64,000 nucleotides of DNA, taken from assembly GCA_013397435.1 (NCBI GenBank), contig VZRG01001680.1, forward strand, positions 1-64,000, in the 5' to 3' direction. The notes under the pieces are model-generated. The model did not search any database. It was not told the DNA's origin and worked only from the letters and a program-made list of their open reading frames with translations. Position numbers and translations under genes: made by a program. The DNA is from Erythrocercus mccallii. Its lineage: Eukaryota > Chordata > Aves > Passeriformes > Dicruridae. Below are positions 24,601 through 39,600 of the stretch, piece after piece; positions within the stretch are counted from its first letter, which is position 1, and the number at the start of each line of letters is the position of its first letter.

Positions 24601-27600
24601 ATATTAATTGAAAGGAAAGAAAAGGAACACCATCAACATGACAATATTTTAACCCATATTGCCAGGGGCATGCCCTGTTGCCTGAATTCAACTGTTAATT
24701 GTCTGATTGCCCTTTAAGCTGTCCCTTTATGGGACTTCGTAGTGTCCACTGAAAAAAACATTCTCTGGAAGTATGTAGGATACAAAATACTGTAATCACT
24801 TGCAAACTTATCCAAGGAAGCTGAAATGTTACCTTCTGGGCATGAAGTACACATGTCAGCATATTTCTCACAGGTCATACACGAAGAGTCACAGGACAGC
24901 AATTTTCTATTTCCATCTGGGATGAAAGGGAAAAAAGTTCCTTTTTTTATCAGCTTGTTTTCTTAATTTCTCCTCCCTTTACAAGAGACATTCTGTATTT
25001 CCTAAGATGTTTTGAAAATGCACCTCTGTGAATTTTTGGAATTCACAAAGTTGATGAACTTAATGATTGTGCTTGACTTCTCTCTCCGAAATGGTAAATT
25101 ATGAGTTCTGTTAAAGGAAAATATGAATGTTTTCCTCACATTCACTACAGACATTTTTCTGGACTTCTCATCACAAATAAGAACAATAATAATGTTAATA
25201 ATTTTATAAGTATCCCAATGATCTTAATTTCAGTGTAGTCCTCCAAACCCAAATACAGATATGTTATACTAATAGATTGCAAACAAACATTTAGAAAGTA
25301 TGTGCATTTGGGGTCTTGGTTTAATGAGGTAGTTCATGGACATTTTGAATGAAATTGTTGTAGAACACCATTACCCTGTAACCTAAAAGTTCTGAGTCAG
25401 AAGGAGACAGAAATCATATAATCATAGAATATGTTGCTTTGGAAAGGACCACCAATATCATCGAAGTCCAGCTCCTCGCCCTGTGCAGGATACTCCATAA
25501 GCTGAGAGCACTGTCCAAATGTTTCTTGAACTTTTGTCAGGCTCGGTGCTCTGTCTATTTCCCTGGAGAGCATGTTCCAGTACTCAGTCACCCTCTGGGT
25601 GAAAAAGTCTTTCCTGGTGTCCAATGTAAACCTCCCCTGACTAAACTTCATCCCTTTTTCTTGAGTCTTGTCACTGATCACAAGAGTGAAGAGATCCATA
25701 CCTGCTGGTCCACTTCTTGTGAGAATGTTGAAAACTACAATGAAGTCTCCTCTACTTTAAGCTGAGCAAACCCAGATGACCTAAGTATTTTCCTTGTAAG
25801 CTTCCCTTCCAGACCCTTCATCTTCATGGCCCACCTTTGAATGTTTTCTAATAGCTTATTGTCTTTTCCATATTGTGGTGCCCAAATCCACACACAGTCC
25901 TCAAACTGAGGCTGCATCCATGTGGAGAAGAGCGGACAGTCCCCTCTTTGACCAGTTGTCAGTGCTGTGCTTAAAGCATCCCAGCACACACTTGGCCCTC
26001 CTGCCTGCCTGTTCATTCACATTCAACTTGCCATCTATCAAAGCACCCAAGTCCCTTTCCACAGCACTTCTCTTCAGCCTCTTGTTCCATAGTCTGTACA
26101 AGAAAGCTGTACTGTCCCAAGCTGCAAGAATCCAACACTTGCCAAAATTAAAATTCATAGAGTTGGTGATGGCCCATCTCTCTAACTTACCAAGGTTTGA
26201 GAATAACACTTATTAAATAGTTCTCCCCAAAGGTACTACTGCCTGCTGTTTTCCTCCAAAAGGGAGCCTAATGAGTGTCAAATGGAATTCTTATGACTGT
26301 GGAAAAGCAAATTTTGATTATGCTTTGCAGAACTATCAGTTACAAAATGACAAGGAATTGGAGCATCATACCTAACAGAAAAAAGTCTGCTGTGCAATGT
26401 GACTATGTACCCAGCATGCAGCTTTGTATTTTGATACAAGTAAACTACAATGGCTAAATGTACGTCGAATTAGAAAGTAATTATGGACCAACAGACAACA
26501 CACAGAAGCCTTATGATTTTTCTGAAAATAGAAAATAAAGACAAAACCAAAAGTTACTTGCAGGTTGAGCTATGCACCTCATTTAGCACACCCAGCTCAT
26601 CCTGCCAGTTAAATATGTATGATTTCTGTAGGTTGTTTGATCATAGTAATGATTAGCCAAATGCAGCATATGACTAAATTCTTTTCTTCTGTTATGGCAA
26701 GGTAGTTTAGAATACTGACATTTTGAATGAAAACCATGGAAACAAATGCTTCAAGTATAAAGACAAGGGAAGAGAGCAGGAAACTTATATAAAGCCCTTT
26801 CCCACAAGGAAAAATTATAGGAATTATACTAAGCAGATGAAAAATGTGTATATGCATACCATACCACAGGGGAAGAAGAAAGAAGAATAATAAAAGACAT
26901 GAATAAGAGAATATGAATGAGAGAAGTTAGGTCCACATTCAGTGTGACTGGGGATGGTCCATAACAGTATGCAATAACCACATTTGACACTACCATTAGC
27001 TGAGAAGCCTCAAAAACTCACTGAAGTACTGACTCTGAAAAGAGTCTCAACGTAATGATCTGTGGATAGCACAGCAGATCACAGCCTGGGTGTTTAGTAG
27101 GTCGTTCAGCAAGGACATGGTTAGTCAGTCTTTATCAGGACTATTTGTCAAATACTACTTGTACAGGATAATGAAAGCCTGTGGTGTTGTTACTCTTCCT
27201 GGCAACTGGCACAACATAAAATTTCTCCAGATATATCTGTATCTTTAAGAGCAAAGTGAGAGAATTTTACACCAATCAGTAACAAAGGCATGCATGACTA
27301 GAGTCACTCAAGCTCCACCTAAACCCAGAAATAGTACAAAAGTAAGTTGACAATGGGTGAGGAGGCAGGGAAGAGTCCCTCACAGCTGCTGAGATCAGTC
27401 AATGGGCTGAGCCTGTCTTCTCCCCCACAGGGATGCCTTTTGGGTAAGAATCATGTTCTCTGCAGGCCCAACATTTTATTGGGGATTAGAGCTTGTCTGT
27501 GTGTAACTTTGAATATACACTTTTTCAGTCAGATGCTATCACCGACAGCCTTTGAATCTTAAGCTGTCACGATTTTACATTCATAGCAACTCTTGCTCCA

Positions 27601-30600
27601 TGAACTGTCAGTGAGTGTCCTTCACGGGCACTAGCAGTGGCTGGCAGTGGGTAACACACTCCAGTATGCTGAGGGGTCTCCCTTACACTGCTGGCTTCCC
27701 TGGCTGAGTCAGTGGAACCACCCTCTGATCCAGCAGGACTGCTCAGTGAAGGATCCCCTCAACAGGACACTGACAGAGTGGTCAGGCACAAGGGTCTTGC
27801 CTTTCCTGGGATGCTGACAGACAAATCAAACACTAAGGGTCCAGTAAAGCCTCCCACACTAACAGTGACTATTGCTGACGTATTTTCTACAGCTCTTTTT
27901 ACCCTGCTGAATACCTTTTATTCTATATTTTAGGTTACAATATGTCCTGCTAAAAGGACTATACTGTTTATAATTGCCACTGATTGCAGGGGGAAGTTTG
28001 AGTCTTTTTAAGGTATGTAGCACGTAAGTGTTTTGACTTCTCTTATACAAATAATCCTCAAATAGATAATTGCTTACTTTTTTGAGCAGAGGGTTTTTGG
28101 AGACACTACTCCTTAGCTTCATGTTTTTCATTACTCTTCAGTATTTAATGAAACATTAGGAAGTGACCTTAATGTTCACCATAAGAATATAAGAAATACT
28201 CCGGAAAAGTTGGCTGTTACAAGGTTTTCTATTATCCTAACTTTATTTTTGTAGAGATTCTCTGTTTTGCTGTTTTTGAGTGATCAGGTGAAGTTAAGCA
28301 GAGAAGTTGTTAACTGTTGCTGAAGAATATTTAAAGGAGCTAATTCTTTCTAAATGTTTCAAGCCTTACCATGCAAAATAAAGAAATTTTTTTTTGTGGA
28401 TAGTTTTTTTTTCCTGTTTCCCTTTTGCAGTGTCCTGTTTTTTGTAATAGTTACTATTTGCCACTAGAGGGGAATGTACACAAGCAATTAGGCTTCTGCT
28501 GTCAACAGAAACAACATTTAGCTTCCAGTCAAATATAAGTATTTGAATTTCCCAATTTAAATATTGACAGAAGAAATATTTTTTTTTAGTTCTGGAGAGG
28601 TAAAATGAGTCTTTCTTGTGACTGTGGCTTTCATTTGCTAAAAGACCTGAAATACAGCACACATTTAGAATAATATGAACTTCTTAAATGTACATTTCCT
28701 TCACTTTAAATGTAAGATCCTTCCAAAGACTAACCTTAAAGCTGAAGGAAGGGTCATGCAACATGTACTTTCTATGTCTTTGGACTGATTGCAAGTGGAA
28801 AGCTTAAAAATTACTGGGTTTAAGCTGTTGAGTTATATTTCCTTTCCCTTAAAGGACTTGGGTGTTCAACAAAATGAGTGATCTTTGGAGACCTACTGAG
28901 TGGTTTTTATCCTTAAACTTATATTCTCTTTTTTTAAAAAAAGAATTCAATATTCACTTTTATTTTCAAAAGCAAAAGCCCTCTATTAAACTTGGGTCAG
29001 AATCTAGGTCAAGACCATCTTTATTCTTGTGTCTTTGTCAGAATGAGTAACATCTTTGGCCCAGCTAAGTCTCTTATTATTTTATAGAATCAGAAAAACT
29101 GAATCTCATTATTTTGTGAGCTAGATTTTACTGCAGTTTTGAAGCTGCCCCAGTGCTCTTGTCCATTCAGGCAATTCAAAGGATTATAAAATTGGAAGGG
29201 TGCAGAAAGACTGGGAAATATTTTTTTCCTATTCTCTGTTCTCATTTGGGATTGTGCATCATAAGTGAGACAATGGCAGATTTTCTTGAAACATATCACT
29301 GTAAGATGTTAACTGTGACCCCAAAATTAATTAAGAAAAAAAATGAATGAAATTTTATTTCCAATTTACACAATGTCCCCATATTTCCTTTATTTTTGCT
29401 TCAGTCATCTTCCTTTGAGCTCCCAACATTTTTTCAATCTCCTTTTAGAGAAAAATTAAATGAGTCCTCAAAAATATTCAGGGTGAAAATCATGGGTTCA
29501 TATGGAAACAAGTATGGTCCTCTTCACATGCTCACCACTTATTCTGGAAAATGTGATTTAAAAAAAAAAAGCTGAAACCCTCTACAAAACCCAAGGACAT
29601 ATGAGCAGAGATATGGCTATATATAAAGAAGCATGCCTTGAAATACAAAAGCATTTGAATTGCCTAATAGTTCCTCCTTACTTTCATTCAGAACCGCAAT
29701 GGTGTTTTAAGAGTTCTTTCTAGTTTCTCATCTCCTTTGTGCTGTCCACCTTACTCTCTCTACCTGTTCCTTTTGGAGAATGGATCTTTAGGCCAGGTAG
29801 TGCAATCAGGAAGTGTTCAAACTGGCAAAAGATAGTTTATTTCCTTCAATTTAAAGCTCATGTATTCTCGCTTTTCTAAAACTTTGGTTTTTTAGTTGCT
29901 ATCGAAGTAGGTCCCTCTGTACATTTGTAATATTCTTAGCTCCTAGGTATTAACTTCTGAGAGGATTGTGTATTTACAATATATTTTGTTATTGGACTGT
30001 GGTACAGCCCAATAATCCATCCCTCTAGTGAGGGGTGCAGAAGGGAATGAATTGCTGTTTCTTACTGGGATGGTATTCCTTTTAGAAGGTGACCTGTCTA
30101 GCTTTTACACTGTGTAGTAATATGTGATTTGAATGTGGTCCAGTTGAAGTGTGGTTTAGATAAATTTTATTCTATGCATGGCACTGTTCCTGCAAAACTA
30201 ATACAATCATGAATAAAAAAACCAAAACGGATTACATGTCTCCATGAGGTAATAGCAATTCTATAAATATAGTAAAGCATATTGTAATACAGTAAAACAT
30301 ATGTAATAAAATGCTGGACTTCTCCCATTGTGAAGACTTAACATGAACTATAAATTTATAGAAACTATAGGAGTACTGGGAAGTAAATGACACTCCCCAA
30401 TAACCATTAGTTATCTTGTAACAATTATATTTTTCTACAAACAAACAACCAGAAGATGAAATTGTCATGCATAAAAACATATTTGATAATGGATCGTTTT
30501 TGCTTGCTTCTGGCAACCCGAAATTTCACATATGGATGGTGAAAATGGTTTTCTATCTCTTCCTTTGATGCTGTCATTCTGCACTATAAATGCAATAACA

Positions 30601-33600
30601 TTTTCATATTTAAAATTAAATTTTCATATTTAAATTTACTGCTGATTTCTTGCCTGTCTACTGCATAGCCCATTCCTTTTTTTTTCCTCTTCCCATATTC
30701 TGAAACCTTTATATGTATATATGCAGAACTGCGTTATGGTCCTTTTAAAGCCTAAATTATTGTTGTCTCACAACCACGACACTTTTACTGATTTTATTTT
30801 GCTCTGTATTTAGGAAAAGGAAAATGCAGTTGATTAGTGGTGCTTGTGGGAGGTTGCTCTTATTATTGGGGATTGTATGTAACAGTAAACTGCTGCTATA
30901 TATCTGTATGTAAAGAAACATACGTATACATATGTAAAATATTCCATTGTTAGAAATGGATCTCATTCCATACCAACTTTTTCCCATTTTTAATTTGCAT
31001 TACAATGTGGAATATTAAACCAAGGAATTACTATTTTTAAGGGTGCGGTCTTTAGTGATACGGAAAACAAAGACCTTGTTGTAATTTGCAAAATATCTAA
31101 TATCTAATATCTAATATCTAATCCAGTTAATAGGGGCCATGTACCCACTTGGTGAATTAAGCTTATACTAGTGTGTTTCCTGGCTTCCAAATTAATCATC
31201 TGGTACATGAGATAAAATACAGATATTTTATTCTAGAACCCTAGAGTTCAATTGCTGGGGTTTTTTTCCTTTCTCTTTTTCTTGTCCTGCCCTGTCTTCT
31301 TAAAAGCCTCAGTAACAGACATAATTATGTTGTGTTGTTTCAGACCTGAATATGACCTTCTAGAGATTCCTGATATATGTTGAACAGTTTGCTCAGCAGA
31401 ATATACCAGCAAAATAAATAAAATTTTAAATAGGTTTTTTAATAGAATGTTTTGGATGCTGGAGTGTTTGCTCATAAAAATTTGTGGGACAGATCTATAA
31501 TTTATGCTTGCATAAAAAATGGAAGTGAAATCTTGAACATGATGGAAAATGAAAGTGTATTCCACATTCACAATGGTTTTAATTCTAACCTAAATGGACT
31601 AGTCACTCAACTTGCAAAGGAAGTCAGATCCTGAGTTGTTTTCTCCATGGAAGTTTCTGGTGTACTGCCCTTTAAGTTATGCTATTTTTGGAACCAGCAA
31701 AACAAGAATGTTTCCCAAAAGTCACATTGCTCCATGTGGTATGTCAACATACTCACTAAACCCACAGTGGAACCCACTGAATTCATGTGGCTGGAAGAGC
31801 CAAAGAGGAATTGTTTTTAATACAACTCAAAGTCTCAACTCTAAGTTAGTAAATTTCTAAAGAAAAAAGAGTAAATGGAAGAGTAATATAATAAAACCTG
31901 ATGTAAATCATTAGATGTGGAAATTTTGTCTATCTTCCTAGTTGTTTTGTCTTCCAACTATGTGGAGCAGGCCGTGTACTGAGGATGCATTTAGTACTCT
32001 CCTACCTTCACTCTTGTGGCAAGGGGCAAGGTCATTTATTTAATACCTAGCTCCTCAGACCCAGCTCAATCCCACAAAATGGTAGGACTAATAATCATCT
32101 TGTTATAGGTGAACTTATGATGTAATTCATGTTATGTTATTTTATAGTAATATTTTGTTAGATTGTAAAAAAATGTAGCTTTGTAGAAGTTAAGCTTATT
32201 CCAGGGAGGCTCAGCAGCAGTGGCAGATGGCTTGGGTGCGGCACACAGACAGCATTGATAAGGAACAAACACACAGACCTGAAGGACAGGTTGTCACAAC
32301 CTCCGAGGAGCATAAGTGCTAACGAGCGGCCGGAGAAGAGACAAAGGACAGGCGCTCCTATAACAACTGGGCTATCGGCTATAAGGACTCAGCTATTAAA
32401 GTCATTGTACAACTCCAAGCACAGCAATCATGAAACAAAAAACAGACTATACCTGAAACCAGCCGACTCCCAAGCCAGCTCTCAGCCACATTGTCCAGCT
32501 ATAGATGACTTCATCTGCACCAGGAAAACCTATTCTCTCCATTGTACACCTTAGCCCCAGGCTATGAAAAACAGTATAAGACCACCTCGCAGAGCACATG
32601 TCTTCGTGGACGCAGAGACAGTGTCGTTTTGACGCAGACCCTGTGACACCAGGAGCCAATCCCCGGGCCGGCTCCTTAGGATTAGGATTCGTTGGCTCAT
32701 TTTTTCTATTTTCCAAATTTTTCTGAAATTTGTAAATAGTTGTAAATAAAACTTTTTGATTTTTCTATTAAATTCGGATTGGCGATTTTTCATTTATAAC
32801 AATCTGGCCTGTATTTTTCAATCAGATTCTTTAATTCAGGATACTGAAGATCAGAGGCAGCTCTACCATGGTGGTGCACTAAGGCAAATATGTTGAGGAT
32901 GCTGAAGACACACTGTAAGAAGCTTATATTGATGAACAGCCAGACAAGATGAAACTCAAACCCCAAATCTCATCCACAACCTTGCCCATGTAAGGCTGGT
33001 GAAAATCATGAAACTATTCTAATATCCCCTGCAGCATGGACAAGCTACTTTGATCATGCCTGTCATGCTGCATGACATGCTACCCTTGAAAAATGAGTTA
33101 GGAAACAGATGAGGTTGAAGGTCCTTGTATTTTGGTAAGAAAAAATAACCCTGCATAAAATCAAAGAGTACATAAAAACCCTAAACAACAGCAGTAAAAA
33201 TGGGAAAGTGGGATAAAAGGTTCCCAGATACATTTGTCCAGACTAGCTAGTGAAGACTTGGAAAGATGCTTTGACTTTGCCCTTAAGTATGAAAAAAAAT
33301 TATTTTCTCTGTTTATATCTGTATATATTATGTGTATCTTTGAAATACACACTGGAAGAGAAGGAAGACTTACAGATATGCTTAAAATAAGCTGGAGAGA
33401 GACCAATTGTTCTTGACCCAGGGATGTTTTCTGTACAGGTATTGATAATATAGGGTGAAAATCCTTTCTGAAATTGTAAAAGTAGTGGTAGCTAGAACAA
33501 AGTACAAGATAATCTTGGAACAAGATCTCAGCTTTACTGTAGGCCAGATCCAGGATAATTAAAGGGGATTGTTTTTACCAAACCAAGTGTAACCTAAAAC

Positions 33601-36600
33601 TATGCACTAAATCAGAGAAGGGGGGAGTGTGATTTTGTAATAGTAACCAGAATCAGCTGATTATTATTTAAGGAAAATATTGAGTAAGGTATTAATTTAT
33701 GTATGAACTATGCATGTATCAGGCTATAAGAATGATAAGCATTTGTACATCCAGTGGGCATGAGATTTGGGTCTTTAGACCCTGTGCCCCGCGCGCTTGA
33801 ATAAAGCACCGCATATAATTGCCTCTGTGTGGTTATATGTTTTCCGGCTGACACTAACAGTATGAGAGCCAGAATACTCACTGACAATAAATTTCAAGGG
33901 GCAGAGATAGGTTTTCGTTTTATCCATTCTTGTACTAACACTTCAGAATTGTGTAGACAATGATAGTGACTGCATCCCCTAAATTTTATTGGTTTTCAGA
34001 AAGCTTTAGATAATGAGGAAAATAATTGTGACAGATTATAAAACACAGAAAGTGGTTTTGGTTCTTTGCTTTGCTTTCTTTTTTCCCTTTTAAAATGATC
34101 CATGTGTATTAAAATGTTACCAGGGTGTAAAATGCACTGCAGTCTCTAACCAGGAACAACCTTAGCAGTGTAACGCACTGCTAGAGCTGTATGTGTTTTC
34201 ATCCCGCCTTCCTCAATCCTGTATTTTTTGCTAAGGACCTTCAGCATGCAACAAGAATTTCCAATATAGACAGTAGAGTTGGAAATCTGGACTCAGCTGA
34301 CATCTGCCCCTTGAATGAAATCATCAAAAGAAATGAGTAATTGATATTCTAAACAAAAATCAAACATTCACATTGTGTTGTTTTTTAAACAATGAAAATT
34401 ATTTTTATGTGAACTGTATGAGCCTACAGTATCTGAATAAGAAACTTCAGAAAATGTCAATAAATGTACTAAAGTTACTAAAGGATGTAACTTCAATAAA
34501 TACAGTGGCAATTTCATTACATTTTGACTTGAAGATTACTTCTGTTTGGAAGCCTGGAGGAAAATGGCTCAGAACATCACCAGCTTCACATCACTTTCTC
34601 AGCAGCTGCCACACTGGAGAAATCCCAGCTGGTCTGTCCAAGAGGAGCTGTACAGCCACCAGCCGTGTTCCCTGGCGTCCCATCACCAGCTGCAGCAGGA
34701 ATCCTATGTCTTTGGAGCAGTCATTAATGTTCAAGCCAGTACAGCTCTTAGTGAGATAGATCTTTCAGTCTGAAATGTCCCTTAGACAGATGTATTTTTA
34801 CTACTGGAAGGAAAGACAAATGATATGCAAGATGTAGAGAAAGAAGTTTCACTGGACAGGAATGTTCATCTATGCAGAACTGCATCAGATGTCTGCTCAA
34901 AAGCAAAATGTTGACAAGAAGTCACTGTGTTTAACAGTGTGAGAAAGAGACAATCAATGGATAGACCAGACTACAGATGTGATCTTTTCATGGCACTGAT
35001 GAGGATGTAGTCTTAAATTTAAAATTACCCAAACTTGCGTCTATGTATTAAGTACAAGGAAATGCATGTAGGAGATCAACTTCCTATTAATACTCTTATT
35101 TTTATGTCTCTCTGATATTTTTTGAAGAAAGATTATTCCTTTTGGTACATCTTTTCTCCAACAGACATTTAATTGAAATGGTAAATATTTTTTCTGAAAG
35201 TATTAACTATTGTATTTTAGTTTCTAGTACAAGATCATATTGATCTAAGAATTGTCATTCTTGGATGTGTTTAATTCAAATGAAAACATAGGAAGCAGAA
35301 GTGTATGTTTACTTGATTCAAAAACACAGCTAGTAATCTGGTCTTTTGCTCCATTCAGCAAACGTCCCTGTCAGATACTTTTCATGTGTTCTTAAAGATG
35401 TAAATCCCTAAGCTTTATAAAAGATTTTGGTACTGTTCATTATAAAATTTGAAAGACACCCTTTTTCCAGTGGCACAGTTTCATTTTGTAATATAAACAT
35501 TCAATATGTTTATGTTTATATATTCTTTATGTATTGACATAATGGGAATGACAAGTAGTCTATATATGCCCTTTTCATTTAAAGCTTTTTTAATCAGAAA
35601 TTTGTAACAGTACTAGGTTGCATTTGAAGATGGATAGGAAGGAAAATACTATTAAAAATTATTACAATGTTCCTCTCAACATCTCTAAATAAAGACATTT
35701 TTTTTCCAAATAGCTTTTGAGTTTTAGGGAGCTTTTTTGGAATAGAGAATTGTTTCTCTCATGCTATGGATGAGACCACCAAGAAAAAAGTAATTATTTC
35801 TGTGAAGGTTGTGGAAACGGCCAGTGTAGGACCAGAATGTCAGAATGTAGCCCTGCAGCCCATATTTGGTCTCTCAGAAAGCAGTGCATATCTCTACAGA
35901 GAAAGGAAAGGAGAGGATAGATTTTTTTTTTTTCACATCACACACATGCATAGTGGCATACTGTATTATTTTCTGTTTCCTCCAACTTATATTGACTTCT
36001 CTGGAGGGAACATATTGCCACAAAGCTGGTCTAAAACCTTATCTATAAGGGACCCAGTAGTTTAGATAAGGAACTCCCAGTACCTTAATCTATTACACAT
36101 CTTTTATCTTTTTCATATTTTTGTCTTTTTTTGTCAATTATATTTTTAATCTTTATTCCGATAAGATAGCTAAGAAACACCTACATTGTATTGAAATGTT
36201 ATACTATTTGCAGGAAAATGAATTTAAGTTTGTGGAATCCATGGGTTTAGTCAGTACACTTCTAAAGTGACAAAAGTGCAGTTTCAAGCAATCTGTAAGA
36301 TCTTGCTATACTCCTCCTAAATTTGTAGCAGTCTTCAGAGAAGCAGAAAAGATTACAAGATCTGTTTCAACTTACTACTCCAGAACTTCCCAGCTGGCAG
36401 AGAATTTCCTGGTTTCAGGCACTGCCCATGAGATAGTTGGAAACCGTTTTTGCACCCAGTACAGTTCTTGTAACCATACCCAACACAGGTTACACAGCTC
36501 CTGTGGCAAGGCTCGCATTCTCTAGAGACAACATCAGTGAAGAAGCCATCTCCACACTCACTCACACAGGTGCCATCTGCAATAGAAACAGAGCCAGGAA

Positions 36601-39600
36601 GCATAATGACCCCTGCCCATCCCTCTGTCTCCAGCAGAAATGGCTTAAGAAAAAACCCAGTATGTAAGAACAAATGAAACACTTTGCAGCTATAAAAACC
36701 TCTAATTTTTAAGCATGAAATATAAATTCAGTTCAGTTGCATATGAGAAACTTCACAAACTTCAAACCAATCTGTATTTAAATTTACCTCTAACTTGGCT
36801 TCAATCAATGTAGTAAACATTAGTACATACAAATCTAATGGAAGTCCATGCCTGGGTAAAAGTTTTATAGTTGAGTCCTAAAAATAATACTGTTTCAAAA
36901 AAACATTAAAGACTAGATGCCTCTAAGATTTTTAGATATTTGCATATATATATATATATAAAATATATATAATTTTAGACATATGCAAATTTGTACAATC
37001 TCTAGTTTCTGCTGAATATGAAGTCAAACTCAAGTTTAAATTTGATTCAGATTAAGGTTTGGCATACCTCATCAAAACCTCTGTAAGTTGTAGCACTTAG
37101 AGCTTTCTGAGTTTTGTCTCAGTTTTGAGTTTTGTTTCAGTTAAAAAAACACAGATCCACAACTCACCCTACTTGTGACCACAGAGTTTTCCATGAGTGT
37201 GATACCTCTACTGGGCACTGTCAACAGCCAGAGCAAGAGAATACTGTAACCTCAGGAATTCCTGTGATTTTTTTGGCACCATGTCTGAACCAGACCTGCC
37301 TGATTTATGCCTTCTTTAAAAAGCTAGGAGATTCTTACTCTTGTGTGAATCTGGTGTGGAATTTAGTGGTTTTAACTCAGCTCTTTTCAGGGTGTTTAAA
37401 AGTCAAAGTAAAACTGGACTTGCAAAGAGTAAGGAAATATTTAAATTTCTTTCTATAGTTGAAAACCCCTCCTTTCACAACATCTGAATCAAATACAAAT
37501 ATTTTTTATATGCCTGAATAGACCCTTTGAATCAAATTACACTGCTGGGTAACATAACCACCTTACATTAACACAAATGCCTGATTCTGCAAAGAGTTAA
37601 GTCCCTTCAGCCTCACTGTCTGCCATAGAGCAGATTTATGAATTTGGGAGTTTGGATCCAGAGTATTTTTCTAAAGAAAAAGTCTAAAATATTTTTATGT
37701 ATTATGCTGGTCTTTATATTTTGCTTACCTGAGAGATAAAAGCCTTCCTCACATGAGTCACACCCATCCTTGTCACAGCTATCACAGTTGCTAGGACAGT
37801 CTCTACACTGCCAAGAACTTTCATCTCTGTAGGTATTTTTTGGACAGTATTTATAGCAATGCTGCTTATACCTGTAAGATAAAGTAGAACATCATTAGTA
37901 AGGTTTTTAAAGGTCATTGAGTTTGCTTTCTGTGTGTTCCTAGGAATGTAATTATAATGCATAATCAGCATAATGAACAGAAATTATTCCTATAATGAGG
38001 ATTCAAAGTATATTTGTGGTTATTTTGTTTATTCAACTAGCAAAGTCATGTTTCTTAATCTTAGGATTTTTTAAAGTATGATTAATTTTATCTTATTTTT
38101 TAAAGGTATGCAGAAACCTGAATACATACTTCATTAAAAATTATTATATCATGATTGTAAAGAGCTGATTGCTTGTAAAAACATATAATCCAGTGCCTTT
38201 GTTTATAGTCAACATAATCAATATTTTCTTTTCCAATTTTTACAGAGATCTATAAATGCTCTCTTTGAAAAACAGTAATGTTATTTTCTCTCAATTTAAT
38301 TTAAGCTTTTAATTAATTTTTTATTCCTTTGCATAAACTCCATGCATTTATAAGTCCTATGAACTTCAAATACCAGAACTAGACACAACATACTAAAAGC
38401 AAATTTGTTCCAAATCCATACACACTGTATAACTTTTTGACACTTTTTGTTCCATATTCCTGTCTTCTGATATGCAAAGGTCCCACCAGTCCCTAAGTTT
38501 TAACTGAATAATTGGCTATTTTCCAATATTTCCCAAGTCTTTTTCCCATTTTCTGTTTTTCAGACACGCAATTTAAAGGATGAGACAACACAGACAGCAC
38601 AGATCTATGTAATAAAGAGCATATTTTTTGCTTCAGAAAAATGTGTAGTCATGAAGAGCTATATATATAGTTATACTTACATGTAATAGTTTTGAATGCA
38701 TATTATACAGATTATTGGATCATCTGAAATTAAAGATATAAAATTATGTAAATATTTTCAGAGTAAAAACCAGAATGCCAAAAAGAACTTTTGCTACACC
38801 AATTTTATGTTAATATTTCTTACACTAAAGTAATTACAGCTGTAAAAAAACCATTGTTGTCTCTGAATCTCTGTTCACATTTATTTTGAGATTAAATCTT
38901 CCACAATCGGATCCTGGAACGTATTTTCATAATAATCTGTGGCTTTTTATTCCTCAGCATAATCCAGGTACCTGGAAGGAACCTGGAAGGAACTAAGTCC
39001 TTAGAAAGGGATGATCTGAAAAGCAGAACTTTAATAGGGGCTTAGGTTGGGTCAAATGAACTGTTAAAAGGAGAGTGCTGCCCTGAGGGGTCAGGGACCC
39101 GGTTGGGACTGCAGGAGAGTCTGTCCAAAGATGTAATTTGCCTCATGACTGTCTCCAATGACTGAGATCCTGAGACCCCAGACTCTGAAAGGAGCCCCTG
39201 GCCTGGCTGAGGTAAAATGCTTGCCAAGTCTTGGAGGACTGATATGGACTGGTATGGACTCCATGGGAGCGGAGTGCAAGAACAATGGACTGGCAATGAA
39301 CTGGCCACGGTGGACTGAACCAAGCCTGCTTGCCCAGACTGGTCTGTCCATACAAATGGCCAGGTACGGTATGGTTGCAGTTTGTCCCTCTGCTTTGGCT
39401 CTGTGTTCCTGTGACGAACCTTAAACACAGCTGGCTCCTGTTTTTGGCTTTGTGCCCCTCACCTTGGTCCCCACCTCAGACAACCTATAAAAACTTTGGG
39501 GACCCCTGCTCACTTTTTGTGTACACCCACTGGAGAAGATCGCATCTATAGGCATCATCAAGGCCTCAAGGATTCGTCTCTCTACGTCGGTAGCTATAAT

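Larger units (their letters stand above)
12660..24832. other. short introns among the 3' PCSK5 exons
   Basis: The nine introns here run from about 0.5 to 2.2 kb (longest 21969-24170). Apart from the LTR-like block at 15.94-16.42 kb they hold AT-rich sequence in which I recognise nothing. Around 24113-24128 there is a short GAAA-rich run. Confidence 0.55.
24917..36375. other. 11.5-kb PCSK5 intron
   Basis: Long AT-rich intron carrying a CR1 tail, a solo LTR, a second LTR-like element and a short 7-mer repeat, all listed separately. I see no extra Cys-rich exon on the minus strand, and the flanking exons join in frame without one. Confidence 0.6.

Noticed and set aside
25901..26209. Antisense open frame of 102 codons resembling an enzyme fragment
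   Set aside because: It matches the decayed C-terminal reverse transcriptase of a CR1 LINE in the same orientation, not a host gene.
34373..34759. 128-codon plus-strand open frame in the large PCSK5 intron
   Set aside because: No recognisable domain, no splice-supported neighbours, and its first part is AT-rich low-information sequence.
39042..39428. 128-codon minus-strand open frame, Pro/Ser-rich
   Set aside because: It lies inside the GC-richer LTR block, antisense to the LTR, with several overlapping open frames; this is a composition effect.
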